NCBI RefSeq assembly: GCF_038502225.1
Contig: NC_091374.1
Span: forward strand, 8,571,151-8,635,150
DNA from: Cherax quadricarinatus
Lineage: Eukaryota > Arthropoda > Malacostraca > Decapoda > Parastacidae
Direction: 5' to 3'
Length of the DNA stretch: 64,000 nt
Position numbers and translations under genes: made by a program. Under the pieces are notes generated by a model that saw only the letters and a program-made list of their open reading frames with translations, ran no database searches and was not told the DNA's origin. Of this stretch, positions 31,540-43,806 are shown one piece after another (within the stretch, counting starts at the first letter, position 1; each line of letters opens with the position of its first letter).

Positions 31540-33460
31540 GGATAATGAACATTCGTTACAAATTATAGACTAGGACTGGGAAAGTAACATTAGTTACATT
31601 TATCTTAGTTAACTAGAGAAGACACGTTTGTAGAACAAGCTTTCATTAAGACAACGTTTCGATTTTTATCAAGTCATATGTTTCTCTCCTTTGACGAAGC
31701 ACACGCCACTACGCTAAATGTATTTGGATTGTACTTGGTTAAGGAGTAACAGTGAGAAAGAAGTGAACAAAATTATACATTCTGAAACATCCATTAGAAA
31801 ACGAAACTCGAATATCATAGATAATTAAATTCCATTCCATTTCTACTCGCTGTTCAAAAAACAAAACAAAAAAAAAAGGCGGGGGGGAATTTCATTATAG
31901 CAGCTGTGTACAACTGGGACGAGCAATGATTAATTCAAATACCAGACTTTTATCAATAAAAGTTGTAAGAGCTGAGAACAATGGCTCCAAAACTCTTCAA
32001 GTCAACTTCAAGTCAAATTAATCGAAGCCAGGTTTTAGCCACTAGTGGACAGATCAGTGAAAATCAGATAATACGTCTTCGTGGTGATGATTAGCTAACC
32101 ATAACTTTCTCATTCCAAGTGAAGAGGTCATGTGATCTAGCGCAATGAATCCATAGCTTCGTTAAACAGTGTGGTGGTGTATGTTGACCACAATTCAACC
32201 GGTTTCTCGTGTAAATATGAATATACGTTGCATTACTTATATGTTCAGTACTAAACCAGTTAAGAATAACTACTAAGTAAAATAGCTGGTCTGTATCAAA
32301 ATAAAATAAAACTATTTAAAGTCATAAAATTTAAAATATGCTAAGATAAACAATTAAACCTAACAATATAAAAATATCTAACCTAGGTGGATACCATACT
32401 GCAAGAGAAAACAAGAATGTTATTGCAATTAGGTCAACTCATCACATTCTGGAGTTGCTTATCTATGTTTTTATAACCCAGCGACCTTCCCGGGAAGAGA
32501 ACTGTTTTACAGATTAATACCAGTGTTGTCTTAAACAATGAGATGCCATGAAACGACCATGTAACCTAACTGATCCGTATACAGAGGAAAAATATCTCTG
32601 GTTTCTGTAATGTAGTGATCAAGTGGAATGTTATTGTTCATCTGGTGTTATGCTGAATGCCAAGGAAGCGATTAAAACATGTGTTCAAACACATACGTTC
32701 AGTGATATTAACAAGGAAATTTGTGTTTTTGTCAGGGAAAAATCACATGACGGGTTTGTCATTGGATGACCACTGAATGGTGCTGGCACTATGGCGGGGA
32801 CGTCGCAATACGGTGGTGTCTTTAAGGCGAAGTGTGAAGGAGGGGTGACCGTTGGCCCTTTAGGAAGTCACGGCAGCACTGACCGGTACTGGCTTACCTG
32901 TACTGGCCAAGTAGGATTTTTCTGCAATGCATTTTTTAAGTTACAGTGTTCATGAGAAAACATTGTAAAGACTCCTATTTGTCCTGCGGTGGCAAACTTA
33001 AGCCGCTGTTTCATTACTGTCAGTTAACTATACGTAAAAATAGGTTAATTTACGTTAACCTAACCCAGAATAACGCATTTAAGTTTCAGTGTTGCATAGA
33101 TCGACAGACACACAAAAACTGTAATGCGTGCAAAAACGCCGTTTTTTTTTATCAATGGTGCGTTCGTTTATGTCTTAAATAAAGTTCCACATTTGGTAAG
33201 TCCAAAATCAAAATACAGATTTCAAAGTTTATATAATATTACAAAGGTCGAGTTAAAATCAATTATTATACACCGCTGTACACACTGAACACTGAAGCCG
33301 GCAGGAGGAAATTGACATTAAAGCTATAGTATATGAAAGTTCTGAAAAGTCACAATTTTTATCGCGGCCGACAAGTGAACCCACACAATACGCACCCTGC
33401 AGTGCTTCATAAATAAGAACCAGCTTCATACAGAGTTGATCAAAGTAGTTACCATGGTGA
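31540..33460. other. Intergenic stretch with a fold-back/Penelope-like arm
   Basis: 31619-31700, read on the minus strand, contains CTTGATAAAAATCGAAACG followed by a TTGTCTTAATGAAAGCTTG-like tail. It resembles one arm of the GAAACG fold-back elements at 55.8 and 60.6 kb. The short open frame at 32946-33182 has no recognisable features. The rest is unassigned. Confidence 0.45.
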
Positions 33461-33464
33461 CTAC

Positions 33465-33720
33465 AGTGACCTGTAGCTTAATGGTAGAACGCTTGGTACA
33501 TAAACCAAAGAACGCAGATTCGATTCCCAGACGGGAGAAGACATGGTTCAGGCTCTTTACACCTACTGCCTCTGGTCACCTTGCAGTAAATACATACCAG
33601 TGTGTTAGTCGACTCTTATGGGTCACATCCTGGGGTCACAATGTACCATATATCGGGCATGCCTTTGAGTGAGAGGTACGATAACACAGCTCTTAACCTG
33701 TAAATTTAACTGTAAAATTC
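33465..33720 (+). mobile_element. tRNA-derived SINE with shared central domain
   Basis: The head CCTGTAGCTTAATGGTAGAA (A box) and GATTCGATTCCC (B box) looks tRNA-like. The body GCAGTAAATACATACC ... GTGTTAGTCGACTC ... GGGTCACATCCTGGGGTCAC matches the central domain of the SINEs at 17.3 and 23.1 kb, although the heads differ. It is followed by sequence with no long tail. Confidence 0.7.
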
Positions 33721-33724
33721 AGCA

Positions 33725-34725
33725 TTTCATTTTCGCTGTTCTTAGATACGTATAAAAAAAATTGCGTCAAGAGCATAATACAGTTAATTAACAGGTATAA
33801 ACATTGCCCATTCAGCAGCAACAGTTCAACCAAGCGTCCTTTACGTCAACAAACCATCACAGCTTCGTCTGTATTGTCTCTCAACAATGGACAGGAAAAA
33901 TGTACAGGGAAAATATAGGAGAATATACAGTTGCAGCAGGTGTGCGAGGAACAAAGATTGTTAAAAATGAGTAAGGTGGATAGTTTATCGAATAAACAAG
34001 AATAACGAGAAGTTTAACAAGCAGAAATAAAATGAACAATGTTGAATGACTACCTAAGAGAACAGATACATGACCTGGAGAGGTAACCGAAAAATAATCG
34101 GAAGATTAGGTAAGATAATCGATAGTAGTTAAAGGAGTAGAATAGTCAAACAACTGTTGTTGATAAACAAAAACAATTAAACTACTAAGAATCACACCGA
34201 GATAAAACAACTAAGATAAATCATTGTAATTAAATATATGTAACATTGAAAATGTTTACAGAAAGAGATAAAGCGAACGCACACAATGCGATAAGATAAA
34301 CAAGGCTAGTAACCCAGAACATTTGAAGATAACACAAAAAACTAAATTTTAAGGCGCAAGCAGAAAAAACACCTATGAAGACCAACGTATGCGCAGCCGG
34401 CTTCTGGTTTGGCTTACAGAAAGAACATTGCGAAACTATTGGATTTTAGCTCGTCACACAACTGGGTAAGTAAGTTTATTCAGGTATACACAAATACAGT
34501 TGCAAAGATTATCATACATAGCAGCATATGTGTAGAGAACCTGGGATAACCCAAAAAGTCAGACTAAGTTGACTTATTTCCATTCGGGTCTTTTATTCCA
34601 TTGGGGAAGGCAGCAACTCCAGGTGTCAAACTAAGAAAAGCACCTAAGAAAAGCCATCACTCTACACCCGTGACCCCAAGAACAAGACATAGTCAGCCTT
34701 AAGGAAATGAAAGAAGTCATCAAGA
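33725..34725. other. Intergenic stretch, no gene seen
   Basis: A+T-rich; I see no ORF, RNA gene or clear repeat. Confidence 0.45.
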
Positions 34726-34729
34726 AATA

Positions 34730-34960
34730 TATTATGTGTACATAGGATCAGACATCGAGTATGCAACACCAGGTTTAAACTCTCTCTTTGCCAAACAAAT
34801 AAGATTGTAAAAGTTCACAGGTGTTTTTTTTCCACCAGATAGGTACCAGAGGTGAGGGGAAAAAGCTGCAAGGACAGAACTCATGGAAATGGTAGAGCGT
34901 AGAACTAGAGGGGATATAATTGTGATGTATAAATACTCAGGAACATCGACAGGATGAATA
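34730..34960 (+). pseudogene. Decayed CR1-like reverse transcriptase C-terminal fragment
   Basis: Broken reading with YIGSDIEYATPGLNSLFAKQ, then ARTELMEMVERRTRGDIIVM. It parallels VRPILEYAAPVWNPHLVKH and YEERLREI...RRVRGDMITT of the adjacent intact-looking copy. It is much more diverged, so it is an older insertion immediately upstream of the younger LINE in the same orientation. Confidence 0.65.
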
Positions 34961-35020
34961 AGGACGGATGCACACATGAAAGACGTACACCAGACACAAA
35001 CATGAACGCATACACCAAAG

Positions 35021-35032
<12 letters not shown>

Positions 35033-35077
<45 letters not shown>
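35033..35077. repeat. A-homopolymer of about 45 bases
   Basis: An almost uninterrupted A run lies between the old LINE fragment and the endonuclease reading. It may be the poly(A) tail of an older insertion rather than part of the new LINE. Confidence 0.85.
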
Positions 35078-35078
<1 letters not shown>

Positions 35079-35284
35079 GAAAGGAGGAATGGGAGGAAAT
35101 GACAAAAAAGAGCAGAATAACCCAGGCACAGGTGGAAGGGCAAGCACACCCCCCAGAAACACCTGCAGAAGGACTCCAGCCACGACACCCCCAAGGCAAC
35201 TGAACAATCCAAACCAACCATCACACACCGATCCCTCTGTTCCCACCCCCCGCACCACGAACCCTACCCTTACAGCAACCCCCT

Positions 35285-36088
35285 ATGGGAGCTCTTCCTC
35301 CACCTCCACTGCAACCCCCCACAGGCCCCCACCAGGGCTCCTGCTCTCCCAACCCCAGTATTTCCCCAGGACCAGTTACAGTATTAGAACAGAAGTTGAA
35401 GGTTTGGTACACAAATGCGGATGGATTAACGAATAAATATGAGGAATGGCAAGAAAGAATCAATGAGAAGTCCTCAGATATCATAGCAGTTACAGAAACA
35501 AAACTCATGGAGACAATAACAGATGCAATCTTCCCACCAGGATACCAGATCATGAGGAAAGATAGAAGGGGCAGAGGGGGAGGAGGGATTGCTCTGCTCG
35601 TAAAAAACAGATGGAAATTCGAGAAAATGGGAGGCATAGACGAGACAGGAGAAAGGGACTACATAGTAGGTACACTTCAGTCTGGGGAACACAAGGTAGT
35701 CATTGCAGTGATGTATAATCCACCACAGAACTGCAGGAGGCCAAGAGAGGAATATGAAGAGAGCAACAGAGCAATGGTGGACACACTTGCTGAGGTGGCA
35801 AGAGCTCACTCCAGCAGAGCAAAGTTGCTGGTTATGGGTGATTTCAACCACAGGGAGATTGACTGGGAAAACCTGGAACCACATGGGGGTCCCAAAACAT
35901 GGAGAGTCAAGATGTTGGATGTGGTGCTGGAAAACCTCATGCACCAACATGTTAAGGACACTACCAGAGTGAGAGGGGAGGATGAACCAGCAAGATTGGA
36001 CCTTGTGTTCACCCTGGGCAGTTCAGACATTGAGGACATCACATATGAGAGTCCCCTAGGAGCTAGTGACCACGTGGTTGTGCTTTGA
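35285..36088 (+). CDS. CR1-like LINE APE endonuclease domain
   Basis: 267 aa. After a Pro-rich N-terminus come LKVWYTNADGLTNKYEE, the catalytic glutamate in TETKL, GYQIMRKDRRGRGGGGIALL, YNPPQN, GDFNHREIDWE (Asp and Asn of the DFN motif) and GASDHVVV. These are the usual APE catalytic motifs of CR1-group LINEs, which nick target DNA for priming. The reading stops just after SDH because of a frameshift; the linker continues in another frame from about 36066. Confidence 0.83.
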   Translation: MGALPPPPLQPPTGPHQGSCSPNPSISPGPVTVLEQKLKVWYTNADGLTNKYEEWQERINEKSSDIIAVTETKLMETITDAIFPPGYQIMRKDRRGRGGGGIALLVKNRWKFEKMGGIDETGERDYIVGTLQSGEHKVVIAVMYNPPQNCRRPREEYEESNRAMVDTLAEVARAHSSRAKLLVMGDFNHREIDWENLEPHGGPKTWRVKMLDVVLENLMHQHVKDTTRVRGEDEPARLDLVFTLGSSDIEDITYESPLGASDHVVVL

Positions 36089-36485
36089 ATACATAGTAGA
36101 GTTGCAAGTGGAGAGAGTAACAGGAGTTGAATGGGAAAAGCCAGACTATAAAAGAGGGGACTACATAGGTTTGAGGAACTTCCTGCAGGAGGTTCCGTGG
36201 GACAGAGAACTGGCAGGAAAGGCAGTAAATGTAATGATGGAATACATAACAACAAAATGCAAGGAGGCAGTGGAAAGGTTTATTCCCAAGGGCAACAGAA
36301 ACAATGGGAAGACCAGAACGAGCCCCTGGTTTACCCGACGGTGTAAGGAGGCAAAAACAAAGTGCAATAGAGAATGGAAAAAGTACAGAAGACAGAGAAC
36401 ACATGAAAATAGGGAGATTAGTCGCAGAGCCAGGAACGAGTATGCACAGGTAAGGAGGGAGGCCCAGCGTATGAAAATAACATAG
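36066..36485 (+). pseudogene. CR1-like LINE endonuclease-RT linker
   Basis: A Lys/Arg-rich region (WFTRRCKEAKTKCNREWKKY) links the endonuclease and polymerase. It ends at a TAG near 36483, after which the polymerase N-terminal part reads on in another frame. The same sequence is recognisable in the minus-strand fossil at 47.9-48.5 kb. Confidence 0.75.
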
Positions 36486-36499
36486 CATCGAAAGTCAAG

Positions 36500-37126
36500 A
36501 CTGACCCAAAACTGTTGTATAGCCACATCAGGAGGAAGACAACAGTCAAAGACCAGGTGATCAGACTGAGGACAGAAGGTGGAGAACTCGCAAGAAATGA
36601 TCAGGAGGTATGTGAGGAGCTAAACAGGAGATTTAAGGAAGTTTTTACAGTAGAGACAGGACGGGCTCTGGGAAGACAGCACAGAAGGGAACATCAAAAG
36701 GGAATATACCAACAAATGTTGGATGACATACGAACAACCGAGGAGGAGGTGCAGAAGCTGCTAAGTGACCTTGATACTTCAAAGGTGATGGGACCGGACA
36801 TCTCCCCGTGGGTCCTTAGAGAAGGAGCAGAGATGCTGTGCGTGCCCCTAACCACAATCTTCAACACATCCCTTGAAACTGGGCAACTACCTGAGAAATG
36901 GAAGACAGCAAATGTGGTCCCCATATTTAAGAAAGGAAACAGAAACGAGGCACTAAACTACAGACCTGTGTCTCTGACATGTATAGTATGCAAAGTCATG
37001 GAGAAGATTATCAGGAGGAGACTGGTGGAACACCTGGAATGGAACAAGCTTATAAATGAAAACCAGCATGGGTTCGTGGAAGGCAAATCCTGTGTCACAA
37101 ACCTTCTGAGTTTTATGACAAGGTAA
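36500..37126 (+). pseudogene. CR1-like LINE reverse transcriptase, N-terminal part
   Basis: DPKLLYSHIRRKTTVKDQVI begins the thumb-proximal part. GPDISPWVLREGAEML, KTANVVPIFKKGNRNEALNY, RPVSLTCIVCKVMEKIIRRR and NQHGFVEGKSCVTNLL follow. A 4-base deletion relative to the 27-kb copy near 37130 breaks the frame before motif A. Confidence 0.83.
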
Positions 37127-37139
37127 CAGAAGACACGAG

Positions 37140-38246
37140 AGAGAGGGGTGGGTTGATTGCATTTTCCTAGACTGCAGGAAGGCCTTTGACACAGTTCCTC
37201 ACAAGAGATTAGTGCAGAAGCTGGAGGATCAGGTGCATATAACAGGGAGGGCACTGCAATGGATCAGGGAATACCTGACAGGGAGGCAACAACGAGTCAT
37301 GGTACGTGAAGAGGTATCACAGTGGGTGCCTGTGACGAGCGGGGTCCTACAGGGGTCAGTTCTAGGACCAGTGCTATTTTTGATATATGCGAACGACATG
37401 ATGGAAGGAATAGACTCTGAAGTGTCCCTATTCGCAGATGATGTGAAGCTGATGAGAAGAATTAAATCGGATGAGGATGAGGCAGGACTGCAAAGAGACC
37501 TGGACAGGCTGGACATGTGGTCCAGAAACTGGCTTCTCGAATTCAACCCTGCCAAATGCAAAGTCATGAAGATTGGGGAGGGGCAAAGAAGACCGCAGAC
37601 AGAGTATAGGCTAGGTGGACAAAGACTACAGACTTCACTCAGGGAGAAAGACCTTGGGGTGACCATAACACCGAGCACGTCACCGGAGGCACACATCAAC
37701 CAAATAACTGATGCAGCATACAGGCGCCTGGCAAACCTGAGAATAGCGTTCCGATACCTTAATAAGGAATCGTTCGAGACACTATACACTGTGTATGTTA
37801 GGCCTATACTGGAGTATGCAGCACCAGTCTGGAACCCACACCTGGTCAAGCACGTCAAGAAGTTAGAGAAAGTACAAAGGTTTGCAACTAGGCTAGTCCC
37901 AGAGCTCAGGGGAATGTCGTACGAGGAAAGGTTGAGGGAAATCGGACTGACGACACTGGAGGACAGAAGGGTCAGGGGAGACATGATAACGACATACAAG
38001 ATACTGTGGGGAATAGACAAGGTGGGCAGAGACAGGATGTTCCAGAGAGGGGACACAGAAACAAGGGGTCACAATTGGAAGCTGAAGACTCAAACGAGTC
38101 ACAGGGACGTTAGGAAGTATTTCTTCAGTCATAGAGTCGTCAGGAAGTGGAATATCCTAGCAGGTGAAGTAGTGGAGGCAGGAACCATGCATAGTTTTAA
38201 GAAGAGGTATGACAAATCTCAGGAAGCAGAGAGGGAGAGGACCTAG
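37140..38246 (+). pseudogene. CR1-like LINE reverse transcriptase, catalytic and C-terminal part
   Basis: From DCIFLDCRKAFDTVPH (motif A, beginning before the first ATG at 37212) through GVLQGSVLGPVLF (motif B, with Pro replaced by Leu), FADDVKLM (catalytic), LGVTITPSTSPEAHINQI, VRPILEYAAPVWNPH and RKYFFSHRVVRKWNIL. It is uninterrupted from motif A to the stop. Only the upstream frameshifts disable the element. Confidence 0.85.
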
Positions 38247-38329
38247 TAGCGATCAGTGAAGAGGCGGGACCAGGAGCTGAGTCTCGACCCCTGCAACCAC
38301 AATTAGGTGAGCACACACACACACACACG

Positions 38330-40075
38330 AAGAACGACAGGAAAGACGCATGAATATACAATGCTACTCCTCTTCTTTCTCAAATTTAGAAGGAAAAATA
38401 ATATTAAAGCTGCGACCCTTTAAACTGTCTTAATTGTAACGTAATATAAAGACAGCAGAGCAAGGCTATTAACAAGGTTTTGCTCACTTACGAACGTGTG
38501 TGTATGGACCTGTATTATAAGTGAGCACACACCTCACTTATAATAGCTCGGCACAGCAAGTAGCAGGGAATCGTTCCCAGGAGAGCTGCTTAACCATGCA
38601 TTAAATAAACTTAAGTCCTCCCTAGATGAAAGCACGTGTTGCCATTCAACCTGTTATCCTAAACCTCCCTTGAGAAATCCCTTTAATGGGCTAATTGATG
38701 TCCCTATTACTCGTGTCGGGCAATAAACTACAAGGGAGATGCGACGCTCAGAGGAAGGGACGAGCCACGAAAGTGGATGGGTGTAGGAGATTTGTAGGAT
38801 ACATTCAGTTCCTAATCCTTCGAATTCGGTTGGTGTGTGACTGCTTAGCTTTGGCTTTATAGAAGGGATTAATTATTTCCCTTGCTAGTCGCGCCGGTGT
38901 AATAACAGGCAAGACTGCACCATCTCTAAACCTTAGTAATTAGACATTATGAGGGTAGCTAGAGTGTTATGTACATAATGCTAGCTGATTATCTGAAGGT
39001 TTAAAATGCTCAAAGAAATAAAACGTAGCCAGGAATTAGCGACACATTTCATTATAAAATACATGTATAAAAAATTAAGACCCACAATCAGTGCTACACA
39101 TCAAAACAGGAACATGAATGGCACTTCAATATGGCAACAGCTTTGTCAAAACTCTTTTATAGACTGATGAACCTAGAAGCGTGGAACTCTTAACTCAAAA
39201 CTTCTAGGGACAATAGAACTGTTTGAAGTGAGGGGCCATCATCATCGGCACTGCATGAAGAGCCTCCCATCCCAGCTCAGGGTGCGTACACTTTGATATT
39301 TTCTCGTTATACACTGTATATACTACTAGTTTATCTGAATCCTTAACAATCAGAGATGAGGTATATTTGCTAAACCTACTTGAAACAAGGAAGACTGAGC
39401 GTTAACTACCCTGATCGTCGCTACATTTTAAACCTTAAAAACTTGAAATAAGCCATCTAGTAGGTATCGTTCACGATAAGTTTTGCGGTGGTTCCATGCA
39501 TATTAGAACACTGTTTAAAGTTAGTTCAAGTTTAATGGCTTATCTGCTGATTCTTGTGGAATAGTAGTAATGTACTACCACAATCTTCAGTCCGGCCCAG
39601 CGTCACTCTTGATCGTGTAACAATATGCTAACACTGACTAATTTACGAGTGAGTGAAGGCCTTGCATGTGTGAAAACAGAAAGAACCAGCACACTGTATA
39701 CTGAAGATCTACTGACCATATTCTTTCATTGCATTCAATGATCTTGTCCACAAGAGATCATTTTCAAAAACTTTTGTTACTCAAAAGTGCAATAAACACC
39801 TGTTAATGACAACCGAACTAAATTAGAGAAAATGAAATGATACATAACATGGGTTCTGTGAATTCTGGTCTACCACTGAAGTTCTCTTCACCAGTGGTAG
39901 CAAGAAATGTGCACAGCTCATGGCATATTATTTCCTCCACGTGGATTAATTTGTATCATTCTGTGCTCCACGTAGCCGAATGTAGTCTCTCAGAAAGGAC
40001 ATAATATGTAGGGTGTACCAGCACATCACGTCATACAATCAATTCTGCCAGAATCTGTGTGAATAGCAAGTTGTA
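38330..40075. other. Intergenic stretch with a strong small hairpin
   Basis: 38513-38545 is a 13-bp perfect stem (TATTATAAGTGAG) with a cacacac loop. 39871-39900 is a second inverted repeat (CTACCACTG ... CAGTGGTAG). No gene is visible. Confidence 0.55.
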
Positions 40076-40079
40076 TAAA

Positions 40080-41285
40080 GTTACCTAGGATAGTTGGTAG
40101 GTGGATCTATAATTTCCTAACAAACAGAACACAAAGAGTAATAGTAAATAGAGTAAAGTCTGAGGCGGCTACGGTGAAAAGCTCTGTTCCACAAGGTACA
40201 GTACTCGCTTCCATCCTGTTCCAAAAGGCGCAGTACTCGCTCCCATCCTGTTCCACAAGGCACAGTACTCGCTCCCATCCTGTTCCTCATCCTCATATCT
40301 GACATAGACAGGGATATAAGCCACAGCACCGTGTCTTCCTTTGCAGATGGCACCCGAATTTGCATGAAAGTGTCCTCCACTGAAGGCACCGCAAGACTCC
40401 AGGTGGACATCAACTAAATATTTAAATGGGCCGTAGAAAATAATATGAAGTTCAATGATGAGAAATTTCAATTATTCCGATATGGAAAACGTGAGGAAAT
40501 TAAAACTATATCGGAGTATAAAACAAATTTCAACTACACAATAGAGCGAAAAGCTAATGTCAAAGACCTGGGAGTGATCATGTCAGAGGATCTAACTTTC
40601 AAAGACCATAACATTGTATCAATCGCATCTGCTAGAAAAGTGACAGTAAGGATAATGAGAACTTTCAAAACTAGGGATGCCAAGCCCATGATGACACTCT
40701 TCAGGTCGCTTGTTCTATCTAGGCTCGAATATTGCTGCACACTAACAGCACCTTTTAAGGCAGGTGAAATTGCTGACCTAGAAAGTGTACAGAGAACCTT
40801 CACGGCACACATAACTGCAATAAAACACCTCAATTATTGGGTGTTCTAGGGAGTACACTCCCTAGAACGCAGGCGGGAGATACATGATTATATGTACTTG
40901 GAAAATCCTAGAGGGATTAGTACTAAACTTGCACACGAAAATCACTCCTTATGAAAGCAAAAGACTCGGCAGACGATGCAACATCCCCCCAATGAAAAGC
41001 AGGGGAGCCACTATCACGATAAGAACCGCCACAATAAGTGTCAGGGGCCAAGACTGTTCAACTGCCTCCCAGCATGCATAAGGGGGATTACCAATAGACT
41101 CCTGGCTGTCATCAAAAAGGGACGTACGAACCATAGCCGGGCTGTGGTTCGTACGTCGGGTTGCGTGCGGCCAACAGTAACAGCCTGGTTGATCAGGCCC
41201 TGATCCAGCATGAGGCCTGGTCACAGACCGAGCAGCGGGGGCGTTGACCCCCGAAACCCTCTCCAGGTATAGGTTACAGTAGACT
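40080..41285 (+). pseudogene. CR1-like LINE of a second subfamily, decayed RT and 3' tail
   Basis: The reading begins WIYNFLTNRTQRVIVN, then SSVPQGTVLA (motif B), then the catalytic motif as FADGTRIC, where the second Asp is Gly. MKFNDEKFQLFRYG, VKDLGVIMSEDLTFKDHN, LSRLEYCC and IKHLNYW follow, with further frameshifts to about 41200. The 3' end is GCGGGGGCGTTGACCCCCG followed by CTCTCCAGGTATA. A 32-base triplication in motif B shifts the frame. The subfamily differs from the 27- and 35-kb copies. Confidence 0.78.
40189..40284. repeat. Three tandem 32-base copies inside reverse transcriptase motif B
   Basis: Units at 40189, 40221 and 40253 all contain cagtactcgc and catcctgtt. The 64 extra bases change the frame. 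Confidence 0.9.
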
Positions 41286-41336
41286 GACATATATATTTTT
41301 CAGCACGACCACAAATATCGACAGTACTACCAGAAT

Positions 41337-41493
41337 AATATTATAACCTTAATTTTTAAAGGGGTGACCCGGTAAGCCAGCGGAAGGCCTCGGTGAGAAA
41401 ACTAAAAGCTCCAATGGAGGGTCATCATATGACTAAGACCCGCGTCAGGAAACACTTGTCCTGTTCCCTGACAAATCTTACCTAACCTAACAC
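41337..41493 (+). mobile_element. Interspersed repeat family B, copy 2
   Basis: Matches 28717-28872 across its length, with GTCAGGAAACACTTGTCCTG conserved. Confidence 0.77.
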
Positions 41494-41499
41494 CACCAC

Positions 41500-42008
41500 C
41501 TCTACCTGATTAGAACAGGAGAGCAACAGCTGAGTGACAAGACTAAATAAGACTGAGAAGACTGAGAAAAGAGACATTTTTTTTTTTTGCTAAAGCCAAA
41601 AGTGTGAAAACAATAGCAAACAGCAAATATGGATGTATCTGTAAATTGGCATGTCTACTTAAAAATTAAGAAATGGCAAATAACTTATTAGGTGAATGAA
41701 ATTTGAACTCTATAACTAATGAAATAAGAAATGCTTACCAAAATATTCAAGAACTGGGGAAACTAGGATGAAAAGCCTAGGGCGCAGCCATGGGTGAAGG
41801 GCGCCTTCCGTTTATCCACTTCGTTCCCAATCTCGTAATAGTAAAGTGCATGTAGTAAACTTGTTAAATTTTCTGGGTGAATGCAGCACACTGAGAGGAA
41901 CACTTGACGGTCATAGATTAAGTCGCTTCCTCACTGCCCGTTGACTCAATAATGAAAACTAGGAAGTAGTTTCACCGCGTTTATGAACAATACAAGTAAA
42001 GAATAACG

Positions 42009-42044
<36 letters not shown>

Positions 42045-42445
42045 TAATAATTTAATATAAAATATATAAAATAATAACTTGACAGAAGCCATGACTCTTC
42101 AGACACAAGAGATAAATAAGACTGTTGACAAGGCATTTACAGAGTTTTATATACGAAGATAAACGTCATTTATAAGCTCGACACTTGACGATGACGATAA
42201 AAATCCTGATCACAAACATCGTATAATAAGAAATATTACTAAGTATCCAAGAAGACCAACATATTTATGTAAAATTAATACGTAAAGCAAACTTCAGCGA
42301 GAATAATTTTAATTCGTATTATTGGAATGACAACCAACAAGTGTTGTAATACTTAACGTAACAGCACCGTAGTTACATTCACTAAAAGTAATACCATGTT
42401 TTAATGTAAAAAATTGGCGGGAGAAATAATTTTCTTAAATGAAAT
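41500..42445. other. Intergenic stretch with (TAA)n
   Basis: An A/T-rich trinucleotide tract (TAA)n lies at 42010-42050. Nothing else recognised. Confidence 0.55.
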
Positions 42446-42447
42446 GG

Positions 42448-42599
42448 TTGTAATTATAACCATATTTTTTAAACGGGTGGACCTGTAAGCCAGTGAAAGG
42501 CCTCGGTCAGATGACCAAAAGCTCCAGCTGTGGGTCATCATATGACCTGTGTCAGGAAATACTTGTCATGTTCCTTGACAAACCTTACCTAACTTAACT
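42448..42599 (+). mobile_element. Interspersed repeat family B, copy 3
   Basis: Same blocks as 28717-28872, with a deletion of the AAGACCCG-type segment. Confidence 0.75.
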
Positions 42600-43800
42600 A
42601 CTTTTCTTTATATCCATATGGTCTGAGACCGAGCCATGAAAATGATGATTAACCCCCTACCTTGGACAAGGAAGCTAGGACTGACTCGGTTTATTGATCA
42701 AGAGACACGTGGTGATTTAAAGAAAATTTAAGAATCAAAAGCCATTATTTTATAAGTTTTAACCGCTATGGGTGAGCATTGTAGAATAAAGGTTTTCCCA
42801 TGCTTAAAGTTACTTCGAAATATCAGTTTATACATACGTAGATTACGAAGCTACACCAATACTTCAGCATCACAGCTAAAAAGACCATTTAGATACCCTA
42901 TAGTAAATTATATAAGTAAATGGCAAATAAATTTCATTTATATAATTATGTGCCAAGAACTGCACAGATAATAAAGATGAAAAAGGAAACTTTTTTATCA
43001 TACTGGCCGTCTCCCACCGAGGCAAGGTGACCCGAAAAAGAAGACATAAAAGTTTTTCTTCTTTTTACATTTAGTAATTTATACAAGGGGTTAGCAACCC
43101 CTTGCTCTCGGTATTTTAGTCGCCTCTTATGACACGCATGGTTTACGGAGGAAGGATTCTTCTCTTCATTATGAACATCATAAAGTTAATATAAGTAAAT
43201 GAAGACATATCTAATGATAAATATTTTTAAGTCAAGTAGACAGTGCTTATTTCAAGATCTGCAACAGCTCAGGCTGTGGGATCCCTGGATCCAGAAATCG
43301 AGTGTAAAATCTGTGGGGTGAAATAACTTAAATGATGGGCAACAGCCCTAAACGCAGGGAAAGGAACACTACACCATATGTACATGAACGTCTGGGACAA
43401 AGCCGCAGCAGTTTTAGTAAGAGCACCAACACCGTAAAATTTCGGAGAATCCTCAGAGCTAAATCTTGATGGATTTTGGTAAATAAAAACTCTGCAAAGC
43501 TTGAGTATATTGTTCAAGCTACAGAACTGATACAGGAACAACTCCAGGAAGTACACAGCTGATGTAGATGGCAGCGAGCCAGTGAGTAGCCCATCTATAT
43601 AGTTTAAATGAAAATACCACATTCATCTACAATATAAATGCCGCACTTTTAATGTGGAAGCTACGATACAATTTATATAACAATCCCGTTTCTAACCTTT
43701 CAGCTTAAATTCTACAAATATATTATATTTTTTGCTCACTGCATTATGAAAATAAAGTATTTATCTATTAATATTACTTAGTTTTTAAAGATATCCTTAA
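42600..43800. other. Intergenic stretch, no gene seen
   Basis: Two short open frames (42768-42971 plus strand, 43269-43622 minus strand) have no recognisable motifs and I do not call them genes. Confidence 0.45.
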
Positions 43801-43806
43801 TACGTG

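Larger units (their letters stand above)
34961..38327 (+). mobile_element. CR1-like LINE, nearly complete ORF2 but with frameshifts
   Basis: It comprises a poly(A)-rich leader, a proline/threonine-rich segment, an APE endonuclease, a linker, a reverse transcriptase and a short 3' UTR ending GGTGAGCAC then (AC)n. No flanking duplication was found. The reading needs frame changes near 36070-36088, 36480 and 37120-37150. Confidence 0.83.

Noticed and set aside
32946..33182. 78-residue ORF
   Set aside because: No motif, family or neighbouring signal supports it.
34732..35258. Several minus-strand open frames with poly-Phe
   Set aside because: They are shadows across the A45 run and the opposite strand of the CR1-like LINE.
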